Shown: positions 35,905-49,278 of the stretch, piece after piece
Layout of the letters: each line of letters starts with the position of its first letter
Position numbering within the stretch: the stretch's first letter is position 1
Source of the DNA: Toxoplasma gondii ME49
Taxonomy: Eukaryota > Apicomplexa > Conoidasida > Eucoccidiorida > Sarcocystidae
Length of the DNA stretch: 64,000 nucleotides
Assembly: GCF_000006565.2 (NCBI RefSeq)
Contig: NC_031476.1
Span: forward strand, 3,992,458-4,056,457
Direction: 5' to 3'
Made by a program: the position numbers and the translations under genes
Notes under the pieces: model-generated
Database searches by the model: none
Seen by the model: only the letters and a program-made list of their open reading frames with translations
Told to the model about the DNA's origin: nothing

Positions 35905-38900
35905 TCACCTGACTAGCCACTCAGGACGTTCTTCGTTCTCAAAGTGTGCCCACATGGTTTCATCCACGGATGCTTGTTGCTCGCTTGGTATCGGCGGCAG
36001 GAGGGTGCTCCCTCTGTGGGCACGGCGTGCACAAGCTTTGGCTTGTTGCATAGTGGGTTCTGGCGTTTCAACTTCAATCCCGTGTTCGTCAACTCTGCTG
36101 TTTCTCGTTCCGGTCCGGCGGACATTCCTCCAGCATGAATTTGTATTAAGGGGAGAAACCGTCGGGTCCACTGATTCCGCAGTATTTCGGCTAGCGCTGT
36201 CAGGGTCACTTTGCCCGCTATCTGGCGTTGGACACCGCCATGGCGCCTCACGTCCGTTACCACTGTCTCGTGAATCAGCTCGGGTTTCTGGTGAAACTGT
36301 CCAGTTGCATAATGGCAACGACTTGTTTGTATCACGCGATTCCCAGCGCTTCTGCAGTCGCCGATTTGCAACCAGGGTTTGCCAGGCACAGAAGAGAACA
36401 ATGAAAATGATTAGAGCTGCGAGGCCCAGGAACTGATAACCGATGCCTATTAAACCTACGCTCTCTGCAGTGTCGTGACACATGCGCCGCTGCACCGTCT
36501 GGAATCTCTGAAATACTGGCGTGCAGTCCATCTTGCTCAGCAGGCTTTGGGTTCGCTTGAGGGTGTCCACTGCAGGAGCTAGAACTGTAGCTTCGGCACG
36601 TTTCTTTGAACTATGAACGCGGTCATAGATCTGTTGAGTCTGCCAAAAAAGCGCAATAGCAGCACATCATAGAGGTGACTTCGACAGCGAAGCACAGTCA
36701 CTAGTAGAGGTGCCCCATGCACGTTTACGGTGCAGACTAAAACATATCCCCGATTTATACTGCTGGCACATGCCCGTATGATGCTGGGCGTAGTAACAAT
36801 GCCGGCAATCTGTTTCTGTAAGTCCCAATGTCCGGGCAAGTTATAATAGTGTACGCATTAAGTTGTGGAAGAGAGCATTCAACACAAATATCGACGACAC
36901 AGGAGACGAAGGCCACTGCTCTTGATACCGTATAAAAAGCACGAGGTTCCACGCTCTCTGCCTTTTCCAAACACCTCTCAGAGGTCCGGTAACATCATCA
37001 GAGTCAACGGCTACGGACAGTAAGGCATATAATACGAACCTAATGGGCTAATCGGTGCTTCACGAGATGCGCGATGTCAACTATGATGTGGGACAGTCTA
37101 CCGTTCGCGTTGACCGTCTGATTTCTGTATCACTGTGTAAGGCAAGAGACAGGGAATATGCTATAACATAATGACTGTTGTTTACCTGTACGAGAAGGTC
37201 AGCTGCTTCCTGGCTCTCGACAAGTTCCATCCACTGGTCATAGTCACACCGGCGCCACTGCCGCGCATAAGGGAGAAGAATTTTAGTATCACCTTCAGCC
37301 TCCTGAGACTCCTCTGACCATACCCGCTTATCGACACCATCGATGCTATCACGTAGACGCCTGGTACTGTCGCGTTCTTGGGCGCGCACGAGTTCCAGTT
37401 CTTCATCACTCAACTGGATCTTGTCTGAGCACCGGAATGGTAAATGGAGAGGTGTAGAGAGCGGATTTCCAGTGAACATAGCAGTGGATGCGGAGCCTGC
37501 TGTGGCACGTGTGTCTTCAGTCGCCTCCGTGTTCTCAGCATCACGATCTCTACCCGGCTGAGAACCATTCGGGTTGCCCCTGGTTCTTAGGCGCTGCTTG
37601 ACAGCAGCTAACCAGAGAGCGTTCTCGTATTTGATTCGTTCTTCCGGATCCGGCTTCAGTCGCGCAATTTCCGCCTGGATCTGAGGAGCATCTACTGAGA
37701 AAAACTCGTCAATCCTGTAACGCGCCAAGCGGTCTGGCTCATCCCGATGAAGAGTCTCAAAGTAAAACGGCTCTATGTACTCTTCAATGTCCAACAAGCC
37801 GTACAAAAGAAATGTTCCGCTTGCGTTGTCCTCGCCGAATGTACCCGGTACCGGCGGCAAACGCGTTTGACTTGCTTCCGTTGCCGTATCTTTCTCTCCG
37901 TTGGCTTCCGTGAACACAGTCTCGCCTGCACGATTACGCTTGGCCTGAATTCGCTGTAATTCGACTCTTAGGTATTCAAGGACATTCTCCGATGACCCGC
38001 TCATAGGAGGCAACGTCAACAGGTCCTCACGCTTCACGCCTGGCGGGCCCACGAGTTTGGCTGTAGGAATATCGAAGGGACTGCTGAATGTTCGGGCTTT
38101 GTCTTGTAAGCCGCTGTACAACACCGGAAGGTAGGTGTTGGTTCGACTCGAAGCTCCCTGGAAAAAGAAACGAAGAAAGGCCAGTATCACAACGAAGGTG
38201 AAGACTGACACCGGCCGACCAACTGCCGGATACAAAGCGCTACACACCGGCCTACAGTCGCACTGAAGGGTCCTCGTTCTTCGCTTGTATCCGAAAGCAA
38301 GCCACAGCACCAGCACAAAGCCAAAAATGAACCACAGGTACAAAAAGGACACACTCAAACAGGCACACAAAACCCCATGTTTCAAGGAGCCTGGTGTGTA
38401 GGGGTGCGCATGCTATAGCCACACGCGTATCTATATATCTATCTCTACATGTATACGCAGAATGGAACGTACGGCCTAGAAGAAGTTTGCTGGAAGGCGT
38501 TCTAGTTCTCTGCGTATGCACACTGATGATCCAATTGTTCCCTTGCTGTGACTCCTAATTTATGGAAACACACTAATTCCGTCACAGGAACACCTCTATA
38601 TATCCATGTATAGATTCGTATCAGATGTGCACTCTGAATAGCTCAACGCATGCCAACAAGGATACAGAGTAGCCACTAGACGGGTTTCTGCAACTTTTCC
38701 TGACCTGTGAAGAGAGAGCATACGTGTCGAAAAAGAACACCCAAGCTGTATCTTGGAGAACCGCATGCGCAAAAGAAATGCCGAGAAGAAACTGATCCAT
38801 CATATGCAGGTTGACAGAGTCGAACGCCCGTCGCAGAGACTGCTCGAACTCTCCAACTGAACTTGAGAAGTCTGAGAATAAAGGCAAGGAGAAAGCATGG

Positions 38901-41900
38901 GAGCTCGACACAAAACCCAATAGCAAAGAAGAAGTCCACCTAGCACCGTAATGGAAGAAGTGCAGATAAACGCAAGACTACTGGCGGAGGGGGCGACAGA
39001 AGCGTGCACGCCAAAGTCTCAGGTCTCGAGTGATCACACGAGGAGCAGACGAACCAGAGAAGAAATACCGAAAGGAGGAGACCCCTTTTCACGAGAACAT
39101 ACGGAAAGAACAAATCACGCAACGAATGCAACTATCAAAATGCAGTCGAAACGTACTAGTTCATGACATACCAGCCTTGCTCCTGAATGGTTCTACCAAC
39201 ACCGAGTCGACGCCAGCCCAATGGAGCCTCCTAACAAACGCCAGGAGTCGTGCGGCAGTCTCGCTAAATGTTCTAAAGCCACTAGCATAGTTCGTCTTTG
39301 TTTAAGTCGTGAGGGCTGAAAGAAACGCTCTTTTCCCCCATAGGTACCTCTCTTTCTCATACTCACCCTGCAAGCCAAGAGCCTTAGTGAGGTTTCTCTC
39401 CACAGGCTCTTTGTCTGTGTTGGTGGCAAAGCAGGCCTTTGCGGCCTCAGTCGCTTTTTGCGCGTCAACGTCTCCAGGGTGTGATGCCCAAGAAAGGGCA
39501 AGGGCTTCTACGACACCAGGGTGTTGCACTTCCCTTGAAAGGAAAAGGCAAGCGTCCACTTGAGCAACGGAGACAACCAGAAGTGCACCTCCGATGATGA
39601 AACCTGGGCGAAAGGAGAGAACAGAAAACAACCGGTTGCCCGGAGGAAACGGACGGCCTCGTGATAGTTCGCTTTCCTGGACATGTGCCCCTGCAAGTGC
39701 GCTTCTACAACTACACCGCACGTGGAGCTTGGGCAACTGGATTAACGGTCATCAAAAAGTTGGGAAAGAACGTGCGAGCAGCACTTGAAGGGCGGCCGGG
39801 TGTAGAGACTTCCTCATCTTCTCGTGCTTGCCTCTGTCATTCCATACGCAGTCGGGGCCGCATGGAATTTCTCCGCGACTTTAAACAAGCCCTGCGATTA
39901 AGCCGGTGCAAGTGCCTCCAAAGGCGAACTTGTTGCTTTGGCATTCACCACTTGTGCTTGCAAAAGTTGTGTCAACTTCGACAATTTTATGGAAACGTAA
40001 AACACTTACTGAATACGGCGAGGAAAAGCGCAATGGGCCAGAAGACGAGAGAGGGGACTGTGGAGCACTTCGTTTCTCCCGGTTGCCACCAGAAACACAG
40101 GCAGCCAAGGTAGACGAGCATGAGCACGAGTAAAACGCCGATCAAACCCGTCAGAACATACAAGGCCTGCAACGACACGAGGAAAAAACAGAATTCTGTG
40201 TCTTGTTAGAGACGTCTACGTTCGGCGACAAGAGTCCCAGCATCAGACTGCATGACTCATTACGCGGCCCTCGAACGTCCCACTCATCTGGCACCTGAAG
40301 AAGAACAATTGCATCAGAGTGGTCTGTCCCCACCAATGCTAGTTATGTCTCTGTGGACCACCACATCTCCACCAATACACCGGCACGTAAGAAGCTCCGA
40401 AAAACGACTCCACCTGTCCACATGTGACCACATCGTGTCTGTCGAGTTTCTTAGAGCACCTCCACTGCTTCAGCGGGTAGTCGTAAGTATCCAGCAACCT
40501 GTGTCCCTATTGCCAATAATCATTATATACGTCACCATGCATGCAATACCAATCACAAAACAGCTGTCTTTAGACCGCATGTTACACATTATGGAATTGG
40601 ATTTCTAGATTTCTATAAAATGAAAGCTGTGTGACGTCTCCCCGCTCCATCATATGCTCACCACTGTTGCATGCGGCTTGGCCGTGTCCAGGAACCGGAT
40701 GCCCCTTTGAACCCTGTCAGAGCTGTCCTCAACGGCGTCATCGACTTGGTGGAACAAGTCACCGTTCAGGGAACTGTGGAGTTCACTTGAAAGATCTTTG
40801 ACTGCGACCATCATTTCCTGACATTGTTCCTTGAGCTCTCGGACATGCTGATGAAAACGTGGAATTCTTGAGAGGATCACAGTAAATGTCGGCGACGCAA
40901 TTGCAAACGCCAAACTACGGTGAAACCGTTCGCCAGCAGGGCCCGGGGTTTGGTTCGAAGGATCCTCTACCATCTGCAGAAAAAATGCCATCGACCCAAA
41001 CGTGTACCCTAACACATACACATGTATAGACTCATATTGCCCAATCCTACGTCATTATCCACAGTAACGCAGGTATATATAGCTGTGTATAGATGTCTCT
41101 ACCGCGTGCGTTACCTACGCAAGTGCAAACACTTACAATGCGTGCATTCTGGAGATGCTCCTCAAGAATCGCAATGTCGGTGTTGGCGTCCAGACCCGTT
41201 GCCGTCGCATTCATCAGCACCTTTTGCAAGCCTCGTGGTGACTCTCCGTCGGAGAGATCCCGAATATGTTTCAGCCTGAACACCCGAAAACCGGGATGGG
41301 CACAACGGATCGTCACCGGGACAAAATAAAGACACCTCTAGGGGATCTGTGCCGCCCAGCCTACGCGCGAATCTGAACGGGGCCTCCCGGTTGACGCACG
41401 TCCCACATACATAAGACTATATGCTTGGCCTCCACAGAAACCTTCCCCTCAAGCGGCTACTGCATGTGCCCGTGACGAACCCTTCACTGGAGGATTCCAA
41501 TTGCTGCTGGTCGCGCGTACGTGAAGAGAAAGGCATGCAGACACCCCCAACCGTTTCGGCTTATGCGGGCGGAGTGAGCGACATAGGGCGGTGTTATTTC
41601 TTATCATAGTCAATTCTACGAATACATAAACAGGCTCGAGAGCCACCCCGCCTCCACATATCTTCTTACAGCTTCAAAGCGGGTTTCAATCCTGCAAAAC
41701 CGCCTTCTTTTCTCGGCTCGTCTCCGCCCTTTTGGCTTCCTCTGGCTTCTTGATGTACACCGCCTTCACTCCTTGAAGTCCCCCATGCATACTGACGAAG
41801 ATGAGCACCGCCTTCCAGCTGGTCGTGCAAAGGCGGCAGAACACCCGGGCCATTCTCACCCGTTTCGAGAGCTCTGCGTGTCTGGCTCTCCTCTGGCAAG

Positions 41901-44900
41901 TTCGCCGCCAGTTCACGGACTGCAGCCACCACGCCCACCAGCACTGAGGCTGGGTCTCGAATGCCTGAAGCTTCGACATTTCCTTCGCGCCCCAGAAGGC
42001 TTCCGGCTGATGTCTCCGTACTCCGCGCACCGACAAACTCTGCCGACGCATGCGTCACCTCGTTCGGAAATGTGGCAAGCTGCGGTCTCAGCGGCTGATC
42101 AGCCTGTGAAGGGAGATGTGCGCCAGGTACAGCATTGCCTTCAGACTCTCTCTTCGCTATTCCCACCGCGCTTGATTCTTCTGAAAAGTCGTAAGTTGAC
42201 AAGGCACCCTGATCGTCTTCGGATGTATCTGTGTTTTCATGTTCTGACGATGTCTGCTCTGGAACCGGCTGACTCATGCCGCCCTCGGACCACTCCAACG
42301 GGAAGACATGCTCTGGATCACGAACTTCGGCATTGGTCAAAGCAGAAGTGAAGAATGAAGGATTCATTACGCCTTCTGGGTTGCCGGTGCTTGGCGACGC
42401 GCGTGCCTCTGCTGGTGCCCCCTCAGAGAGATCAGAGCGGGTTGCCTCTGAAAGAGTTTCGCGTGGTTGCACAGAGAGCTGTCCGCCCTTCAATTGAGAC
42501 TGAGGATCCCGATTTTCTTGCTTCCGATCTCCTGACAGAAACGCGGGAGATTCGGTCAAAAACTCCCCAGGCGGTTCCGGATGTCCAGACGACTCTTTTG
42601 GCCCGTTATCGAAACTTGTGCTTTGCACAGCAGGGTCTGCTGTCACTTGCTGACGAGGTCCTGTATATACCTCACTGCCCGTGCCTTCACTGTTCAACCG
42701 CGGTGCTCTGGGGCCTCCGGCCTTCTTGCGGTCTCCCTTTTTTCCACGTTTCTTTCTACCGAAGCCGAAAAACCGTCCCCACTGCAATATCGTATTGACA
42801 GCCTTGACGTACCACGGCTGTTTTGGAGACGAACCCTTCTTTATCTTCCCCTTCTCGCTATCCCTGCTTTGTGGTGACATCGAATCCGCGCTTAGCCTGC
42901 GAGAGATTGGTGAAAGTAAGGGAAGCGGCTTTATCATAGCTTCTTCAGAGCCCGTTTTGTTCACACCACCAGCGATGCTGCCGTCCGGAAACCTCTGCAT
43001 ATCCCTAGAGGTTGCTTCCCGCCCTACCACCTCTGGCAACGATGCCAAAGAACCACCTGAAGAGTACGGAGAGAAGTACGGAGAGGAGAACAACGAGAGA
43101 CGCCTCCTGCGCATGCCTTCGGCATTGCTACCACCGTCGTAACTCCTGGCACCAAGCTGCTCTTTCGTTATCTCCTTGCCAACTTCACTAGTTTCGAGCG
43201 CAGACAGTCCCACTAACGATTCGCCTATCGCTCCTCGTTCCCATGTTCTCGCTGCGAGTTCGCTGAGCCGAAACAGTCTCGCGCCATGGCGTGCTAGGAG
43301 AAGCGCACCGGGCTCCTCGCCGAGGTGTTCTGACAAAAGGATCGTGGCATCTTCCAACAATTTGTCAGAGAGGAAGGGAGGCCGAATCCCACCCCACTGT
43401 GCTTCTTCTCTCTCGGACCTAGTGTCCAACAGTGGCGTCGCCGTATCCCTAGGGCGAAAGTGAGGACTGCCGCGCACTTTGTATAGGCTGGAAGCTGGCA
43501 ATGCTGGGAAAAGAGTAAGAGGGCGGTTGGGGAGTGCTTTCGTTGCAGTCAGATGATATGTAGAAGGCACAATTTTCACAGGCGACGGTCCTTCCGCTAC
43601 GGACCGGGGTGCCGCAGATGCCGAAGTCGATGGGAAAGTTTCAGGTGGGCCAGGGAGGTCCGGTCCGACCGCGGAATCACCGTGAACGAGTTGAACAAAA
43701 AACTCAGTGGCAGCACAGCCTGCGTCGTCGACAGCCTGTCGGAGCTGAACGGAAAAGCTGAAAACGAATAAAAGACAACTGACAACCCCGAGAAGTGTCA
43801 GAAAAAGAAGAATCAAGCAAGTAACCCTTGCAGCTGGTCTTGGAGCCCAAAAGGTAGGCAGGCCGCCTTGCTTGACTACCACATCGTCCCCACTGGAATC
43901 TGCGCGAAGGCCAGTCGTCCCCTCTCTGCTGAGAGGAAGTAGTGGCTGTAAAGGACGAACCGCACTTCGGTGTACGGAGGTAGATCCGACAGGGGCCAAA
44001 CATCCGGTGGTGTTGCTCTCCAGGGGGCTGTGCGAAGACGCGCCATCACCACCAGAAGACGTCGGCTGGTAGCGATGACACCAAAGCCAGAAGCAGCGCT
44101 TGCCAAGACAGCCAAGACAGCACACACTGCCATCGCAGTGGTCGGGACGACAACAAATCCCAAACGCACCGACGACAATGAATGGGACAGCAATCAACAG
44201 GACAAACCCGATAAACAGTGGCACTAAGTACGCGGATATGGCACCTGAGTAAATCTTAATGGCAGGCACGATACCCCTGTCCCATCCATCTGCAGACGAA
44301 AGAGGAACGGAAGGCCGCGCCGGTGCGGCGGAGAAGTCGAATTCAGTGCTACCTTGTCCAGTCTCCTCCGACCAAGACACCGCGGCTGACAGAGCTTCCG
44401 CCGATTGGGCTCCTGAAGAAAAAGGAGGACCTTCAGTAGACCCAGGGGGGTTCTTTAGCGCAGGCAATGATTGTCGAGAAAGCACTCGTATTCCAAGGGT
44501 GCTGCTACCGCCTTTCCTTTGTCTATAGCCCTCTGCAGCACGGGAAAAGGACGAGATACCCCGGGGCGGCACGACGAACCAGTCTAACAGTGCGAAGCCT
44601 GCTCGCCGAATTGTAGGCAACTCTCGCACTCGGTTCCGAAAAATAGCTGAGGGCAGAGCCTCTCGAAGAGTTGAGCCCGGAGAAGCGAGGGACTTGGATA
44701 GATTCTGGGGAACGCAGACATGCAAGCACAGCTAACCGGATAAACAAGAATTGGATCACCTGATTGTATGAGTATGATGAACTGACAATTTCACTTGTCC
44801 CCTTGCTAGCTGCCTATGCCGGGAAACTGGCCTGCACACGACATGCTATTACCTGCCTTTGACAGCATTTTCATCACTGCCAGACAACGCTCCAACAGCA

Positions 44901-46637
44901 TTACTGGAGCCGCTTTCATGGTGCAAAGGCCACACAGGGTAGAACGTGTTCATACTGGAGTATGGGCACTCGGACAGCTACGAAACGATCTTCGGATTCT
45001 ATCTAGTTCCCCAAATTGCTCGTCGTCCGAGCACGGTGCCGAAATCGTGCATATAAACAACTGCAAGTGCACATACAGGCTGAATTAGAGGACTAGGTAA
45101 CTGGAGTTATAGTTTTTTAACAATAGCTTCCAGGTGTGGATTAGTTTTAAATCTACCATCTGTAGCCACCGCCTTCATCGGATCACTGCGTAGCTGCGAT
45201 TGAACCGCGTGAACGGCTCATACGGAAGCAATCGCTCAAATCTACAACGTTGAGACTTCCCCGTTAGTACATGACAGGGCTCACCAGCAAAACTGTAGGC
45301 TTTCCCGATGTCGACTGCACCTTCGCAGCGGTACATACGAATTGTGTGGTGAACAAGAGGTTATCCGAGGGACGCTCTTCCTCTGGAAGTTCGTGCTCAT
45401 CCCCCTCTACCTGCTGTAGCTCCCTCGGTCGTCCAGCATTTCCCGCCAAATTGGCACCCGTTGCACGGTCTCCCTTGCCGCCGTCCAACAACTCAACTGA
45501 CGGGCTGGACCAACGCACATAATAGCCGTTGTTGAGTCGAGTGGATAGCGGGAGCAATTCAAAATGGGCGCGGGTCAACCAGCTTCCGGGAAGCGCACAC
45601 CCGTTAACGGTTTCCACGTCCTCCGATCTACCTTTCTCAATTGCTGACGGCTTCTCATTCCTTCCGTCGCGGCCCCGGTACCCCACCGCCTTCATCCTCA
45701 CATTCCCCACATCGACAGTACTACTGGCTGCCCAAAGGTTGAGGCTTAATTGAACTGGAGAGCACTTGAGCTTCCGCGGCTTCTGAACGTTCATCCCGGG
45801 TGGAAGTGTCTGACTACTTTTGACAGGAAACTCCTGTCGTAACGGGGCTCCGTTGCTGTCATCGCTACTTGCCTGAGCCTCGTCCGCTTGTATCTGGAGA
45901 CTCTCGGAAAACGCGTCACCAACCAAAGATATTTCACCCGCTGGACCCTGTGTCTGGTCTGAGAAATGTCCTTCGTCTATTGCGGACCCCGCCACGTTAA
46001 CAGAAGAATCCGCTGATGACAACGTCATTTGCCCACCGGACGGGACGGGTACCAACGACAGCTTGACAAGCAAACCTATCAACATACATTGTAAAGTCCG
46101 TCTAAATGCTCGAAAAGAACACGTTTTGTATGGTCCCTGCGGCAGGTGTACGGTACGATTCGACAGACAGGATACTCTGCAGTCGCTCGCAAACAATTGC
46201 TCTCTGAGGCCGTCGGTCACCGGCTTCTGCCTACAAGAGAGGATACACTCTGGAAACAGACTTCTGTGTCCAGCGTTTACCGAATCAGCGGATTCCTTAG
46301 TTGACGTTGCTACTAATCGACACCACGAAGTGCACAGCGGACTTCCTTCATTTGATACCCGACATTCTGGACGCCACCAGTGTGACATCAATCCGGACGA
46401 CACGAGACGCGACGGATCAGAAACAAGTCTACCACACTTTGGTAGATATTGCTTCAGACCCTTGAATTCACGTTTACAGCCATGTGACCGATCCAAAGCA
46501 AATGAGGGTCGCACTGTAGATCGGCATGGCCCACTCTGATGTGCATCAAACGGCGAAAAGGGCTCCTGTGTTTGTATGTGCTTTCTGCCCATCTCGTAAT
46601 CCTTTGAGTAATGACTGTCAAAATGGTCCATTGTCAT
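35905..46637 (-). CDS. Very large pentaspan membrane protein, prominin-like
   Basis: Eight exons join in phase with good GT..AG borders: 44704-41670, 41275-41137, 40973-40662, 40166-40010, 39603-39367, 38871-38705, 38157-37186 and 36639-35905 (about 1917 residues). There are five membrane segments. TM1 (about 44239-44159) is followed by a Cys-rich cytosolic loop (GICCRPDHC, VCCLGCLG), then TM2 (about 43825-43754). A long outer loop follows, with a coiled-coil-like end in exons 3-4. TM3 lies in the fifth exon counted from 46637, TM4 spans the next junction, a second outer loop follows, and TM5 (about 36453-36370) precedes a roughly 150-residue tail. This order, the Cys-rich TM1-TM2 loop and the paired cysteines before TM5 are the prominin layout. 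The exon at 46637-45285 probably supplies the N-terminus: its donor is phase 0 and a Met at 46085 begins an excellent signal peptide (MLIGLLVKLSLVPVP). Tweety-type proteins are an alternative. Confidence 0.7.
45286..46085 (-). other. Probable N-terminal exon of the prominin-like gene (signal peptide and first outer domain)
   Basis: From the Met at 46085 the frame reads a classic signal peptide and then about 250 residues with several cysteines (KCSPVQ, NGCALPG, FVCTAA). It ends at a TTGCTG|GTGAGC donor (exon end 45285). The next strong coding block begins about 550 bases downstream at an in-phase acceptor (44704, or 44731) and lacks its own ATG, so the two belong together. The open frame continues upstream to a Met at 46637, which would put 184 residues before the signal; I favour 46085. 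If the join is wrong, this would be a separate small secreted protein. Confidence 0.55.
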
Positions 46638-49278
46638 CCAGACTTTGCTTCAACATCTCCATACTGTTATAGATGGAATTACCTCTTGGTGATCCGTTTC
46701 GATATAAAACACGAGATGGAAATTATCAGGTGACTCGGGATTAATCCCATACGCGACGTCACATCGAGAGACATGATTGTTTTCAAAGCGACGGGGAAAC
46801 TTTCAGTGATGTATGAGCATTGACACCAAAGAAAAAAACGCCCGTTTGCATCTCCTCGTCTGGTCCAGAAAACAAATTGTGCAACTAAACAGTAGTATCG
46901 CAACTTAGGGAATTAGCGAATTAAAATTGAGAGGCGATAGTCGACTCCAAAAACGACACCTTCTCCTATGCAGCGGCAGCTGGGAGGAAAGGCACCGGTC
47001 CTTCCCGGGACGGCGCGGAAGCACACGTGACAGCAAATGAATACAGCTTGCTGCTAAGACACATCCGAGACCACGGAACACTTGTAGCGTGGTGACACTA
47101 GGGGATATTTCGGGATATAGGCGAGCCAACTGAGCTGAAATGAAAACCGGCAGACGCCAGAGAGCGAACGCGTGAACACGTCCCAGTGCACACTCGTCGG
47201 ATAGACAAACAGCTCGCTGGACGTAGGAAGCCTGAGAGGGAGACGCAGGTCACTCAGATGAGCGCCGAGACCAACACGGCGAGCAGCGTTGTATACCGCG
47301 GAATCATGAAATAGACAAATAAAATATAATAACGAAATACCAATTTCAATTAGGCAGAGGTACGTTTGGCTAACCGGAGTTTGGTAGTCAGCGTACAATC
47401 ATTGGTTGTGCACGTCTGCTGATATGACGTGTCGCGTCTCCCGCGCAGGATGCCGGCGACGCAGACACGGATTGACACATGTCTGGATGAACTATTGTAA
47501 TCATGGCGGATACAATGTTGTTGAAAAGCGGCTAACGTTCTGTCCAACGCGGGGAGCGCAGTTCACAATTGATTCTGTTTGCGTCAGCAATAACCGAGCC
47601 AGCGAACTTTGGTACACGTCAGTGGAGAACTACACGCAGAACAGCGGCCGTGTCTAGCCTCAGACCACGAGACGTTCTGTGATCGCTTCATATCCGTGTC
47701 ATAAATGACTAGTGCGCGGTATTCTTCCGTTGAGTTCTTATGTTGAATGATGGCACCATGGGCAGCCTAACTTAGGTGAGCAGCTGTCGACGCCCGTGTC
47801 GGTGAGACGGCAACGAATCTCGTGAGACGGATCGGGTCAGACCAATACCAATATGGCTCGCTAGTCGGCGTAATGTTTCAATTACAGCTAAACCGGTGAC
47901 TGCATGTACTTGTTGATCACCCGAAGACGCAAATTTTGAGAAGCATGTGTAGTAGGTGGTTAGTTTTTCCGTCCGCGGGAGATGCCCGGAGAACACTAGA
48001 GACGCACCAGCTCTAATTAAACCAAAGCCAGCCGCCATCGTGTGTCTCTCGTACAATCCTGACAGCGCTAGTTCATTTGAGATCAGCCTGCGTGTACTTA
48101 AACTCGGGGAAATGAGTGGATTTCACATCTATACTTTCACTCTCCCTGTATGTTTCCAGTCTATCATACATTTCCGTGTGCTGACACAGGTCTCAATACA
48201 AAGGGGTGGAAGGAATGAATTAACATACCATAACAGAGAGGTTGTTCTGCTGGTATTATTTTAACGTGTCAGTAATCATCGCCACCTCCCAGTCGGTATG
48301 TGGGTCGCGGGCTCGTCGATAAGCTACTTTCGCTTTTCTGGGTTCACTTGCTTCGTGCCACGAGAGCGCCTCCTACACACCTTTCGTCCCTAGGCGCTCG
48401 CTTTTCTTTTAAAGACTGAACTCGAAGCAGCCATATTCTGTATAATGCTACCACCTCACGAACGTAGTTGAGGCACCGCGGGTGTTTACATCCGGTTTAA
48501 ACGATGCGGCGTCGGCGGCACTTCAGTAAAGTGACCCACGCCAACAAGCGACTGGGAATTCGAAGGGGGACGGACACCAGTCGCATTCGTAACAGAGATT
48601 TTAACGTGCAACCAGTTGAACAAATCATCAGATGGTCTGCCGAGCATCGTCCAGCAGAACGTGGCACCACGTCTCATGACGAACTTTATATTTGCGGAGC
48701 ATCGTGTGTGGAATCTATGGAACACGATAAAACATATAAAAGAGGGCATATCTGGATGCCGGGGTCATGCGTCCCTACTGAGAACAAAAACACTATCTGG
48801 ATTCTACCGTCTGAAGGCACTTCTCATACATCCAAACTACCGCCCCTCCGCTTTAGTAACCGTCCTGGCGATTAAAAGCGACTGATACGGAATATCACGA
48901 AAGACGAACACCGAGCAACTCCCGTCAAGAACGCATCCGGGTACATGTGGCCAACCCTCCGTGGTAGCAACGGACATCCACATCACTTCCACGGGAATCC
49001 TCTGACGAGCATCACCATAAACTATCACCTAATTTCCAGCTGTAACTTTCCCAGTGGTATATTCCTTCTTGGAGTTCGGCAGCCTCCGGTATCCAACTTC
49101 CATTTTTTCCCCCGTAGTCGATTGGGTGTGCAACTTAACGAAACGTTCAGTTCTTCAAATGTTAAGTTGATTGTATACCATAGCACCGCTGCAACGAAAT
49201 CGTCAAACGTTTATTTCCGCATCTTTGAGTACTCACGTTTTCAAACTAGTGTTGTCCTTTACGTAGTCCCTCGCAACT
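46638..49278. other. Intergenic interval, no supported gene
   Basis: Open frames are short on both strands. The longest plus-strand one is 48504-48875 (123 codons); it starts with a Met and a run of Arg but has no domain and no splice partner. The part near 46.6 kb should hold the promoter of the prominin-like gene. Confidence 0.45.

Noticed and set aside
41773..42351. Long plus-strand frames opposite the large prominin-like exon
   Set aside because: They are shadows of the 1,011-codon minus-strand exon, which carries the membrane segments and in-phase borders.
48504..48875. Plus-strand 123-codon frame with an Arg-rich start
   Set aside because: Isolated, no domain, no neighbouring exon; kept only as part of the described intergenic interval.
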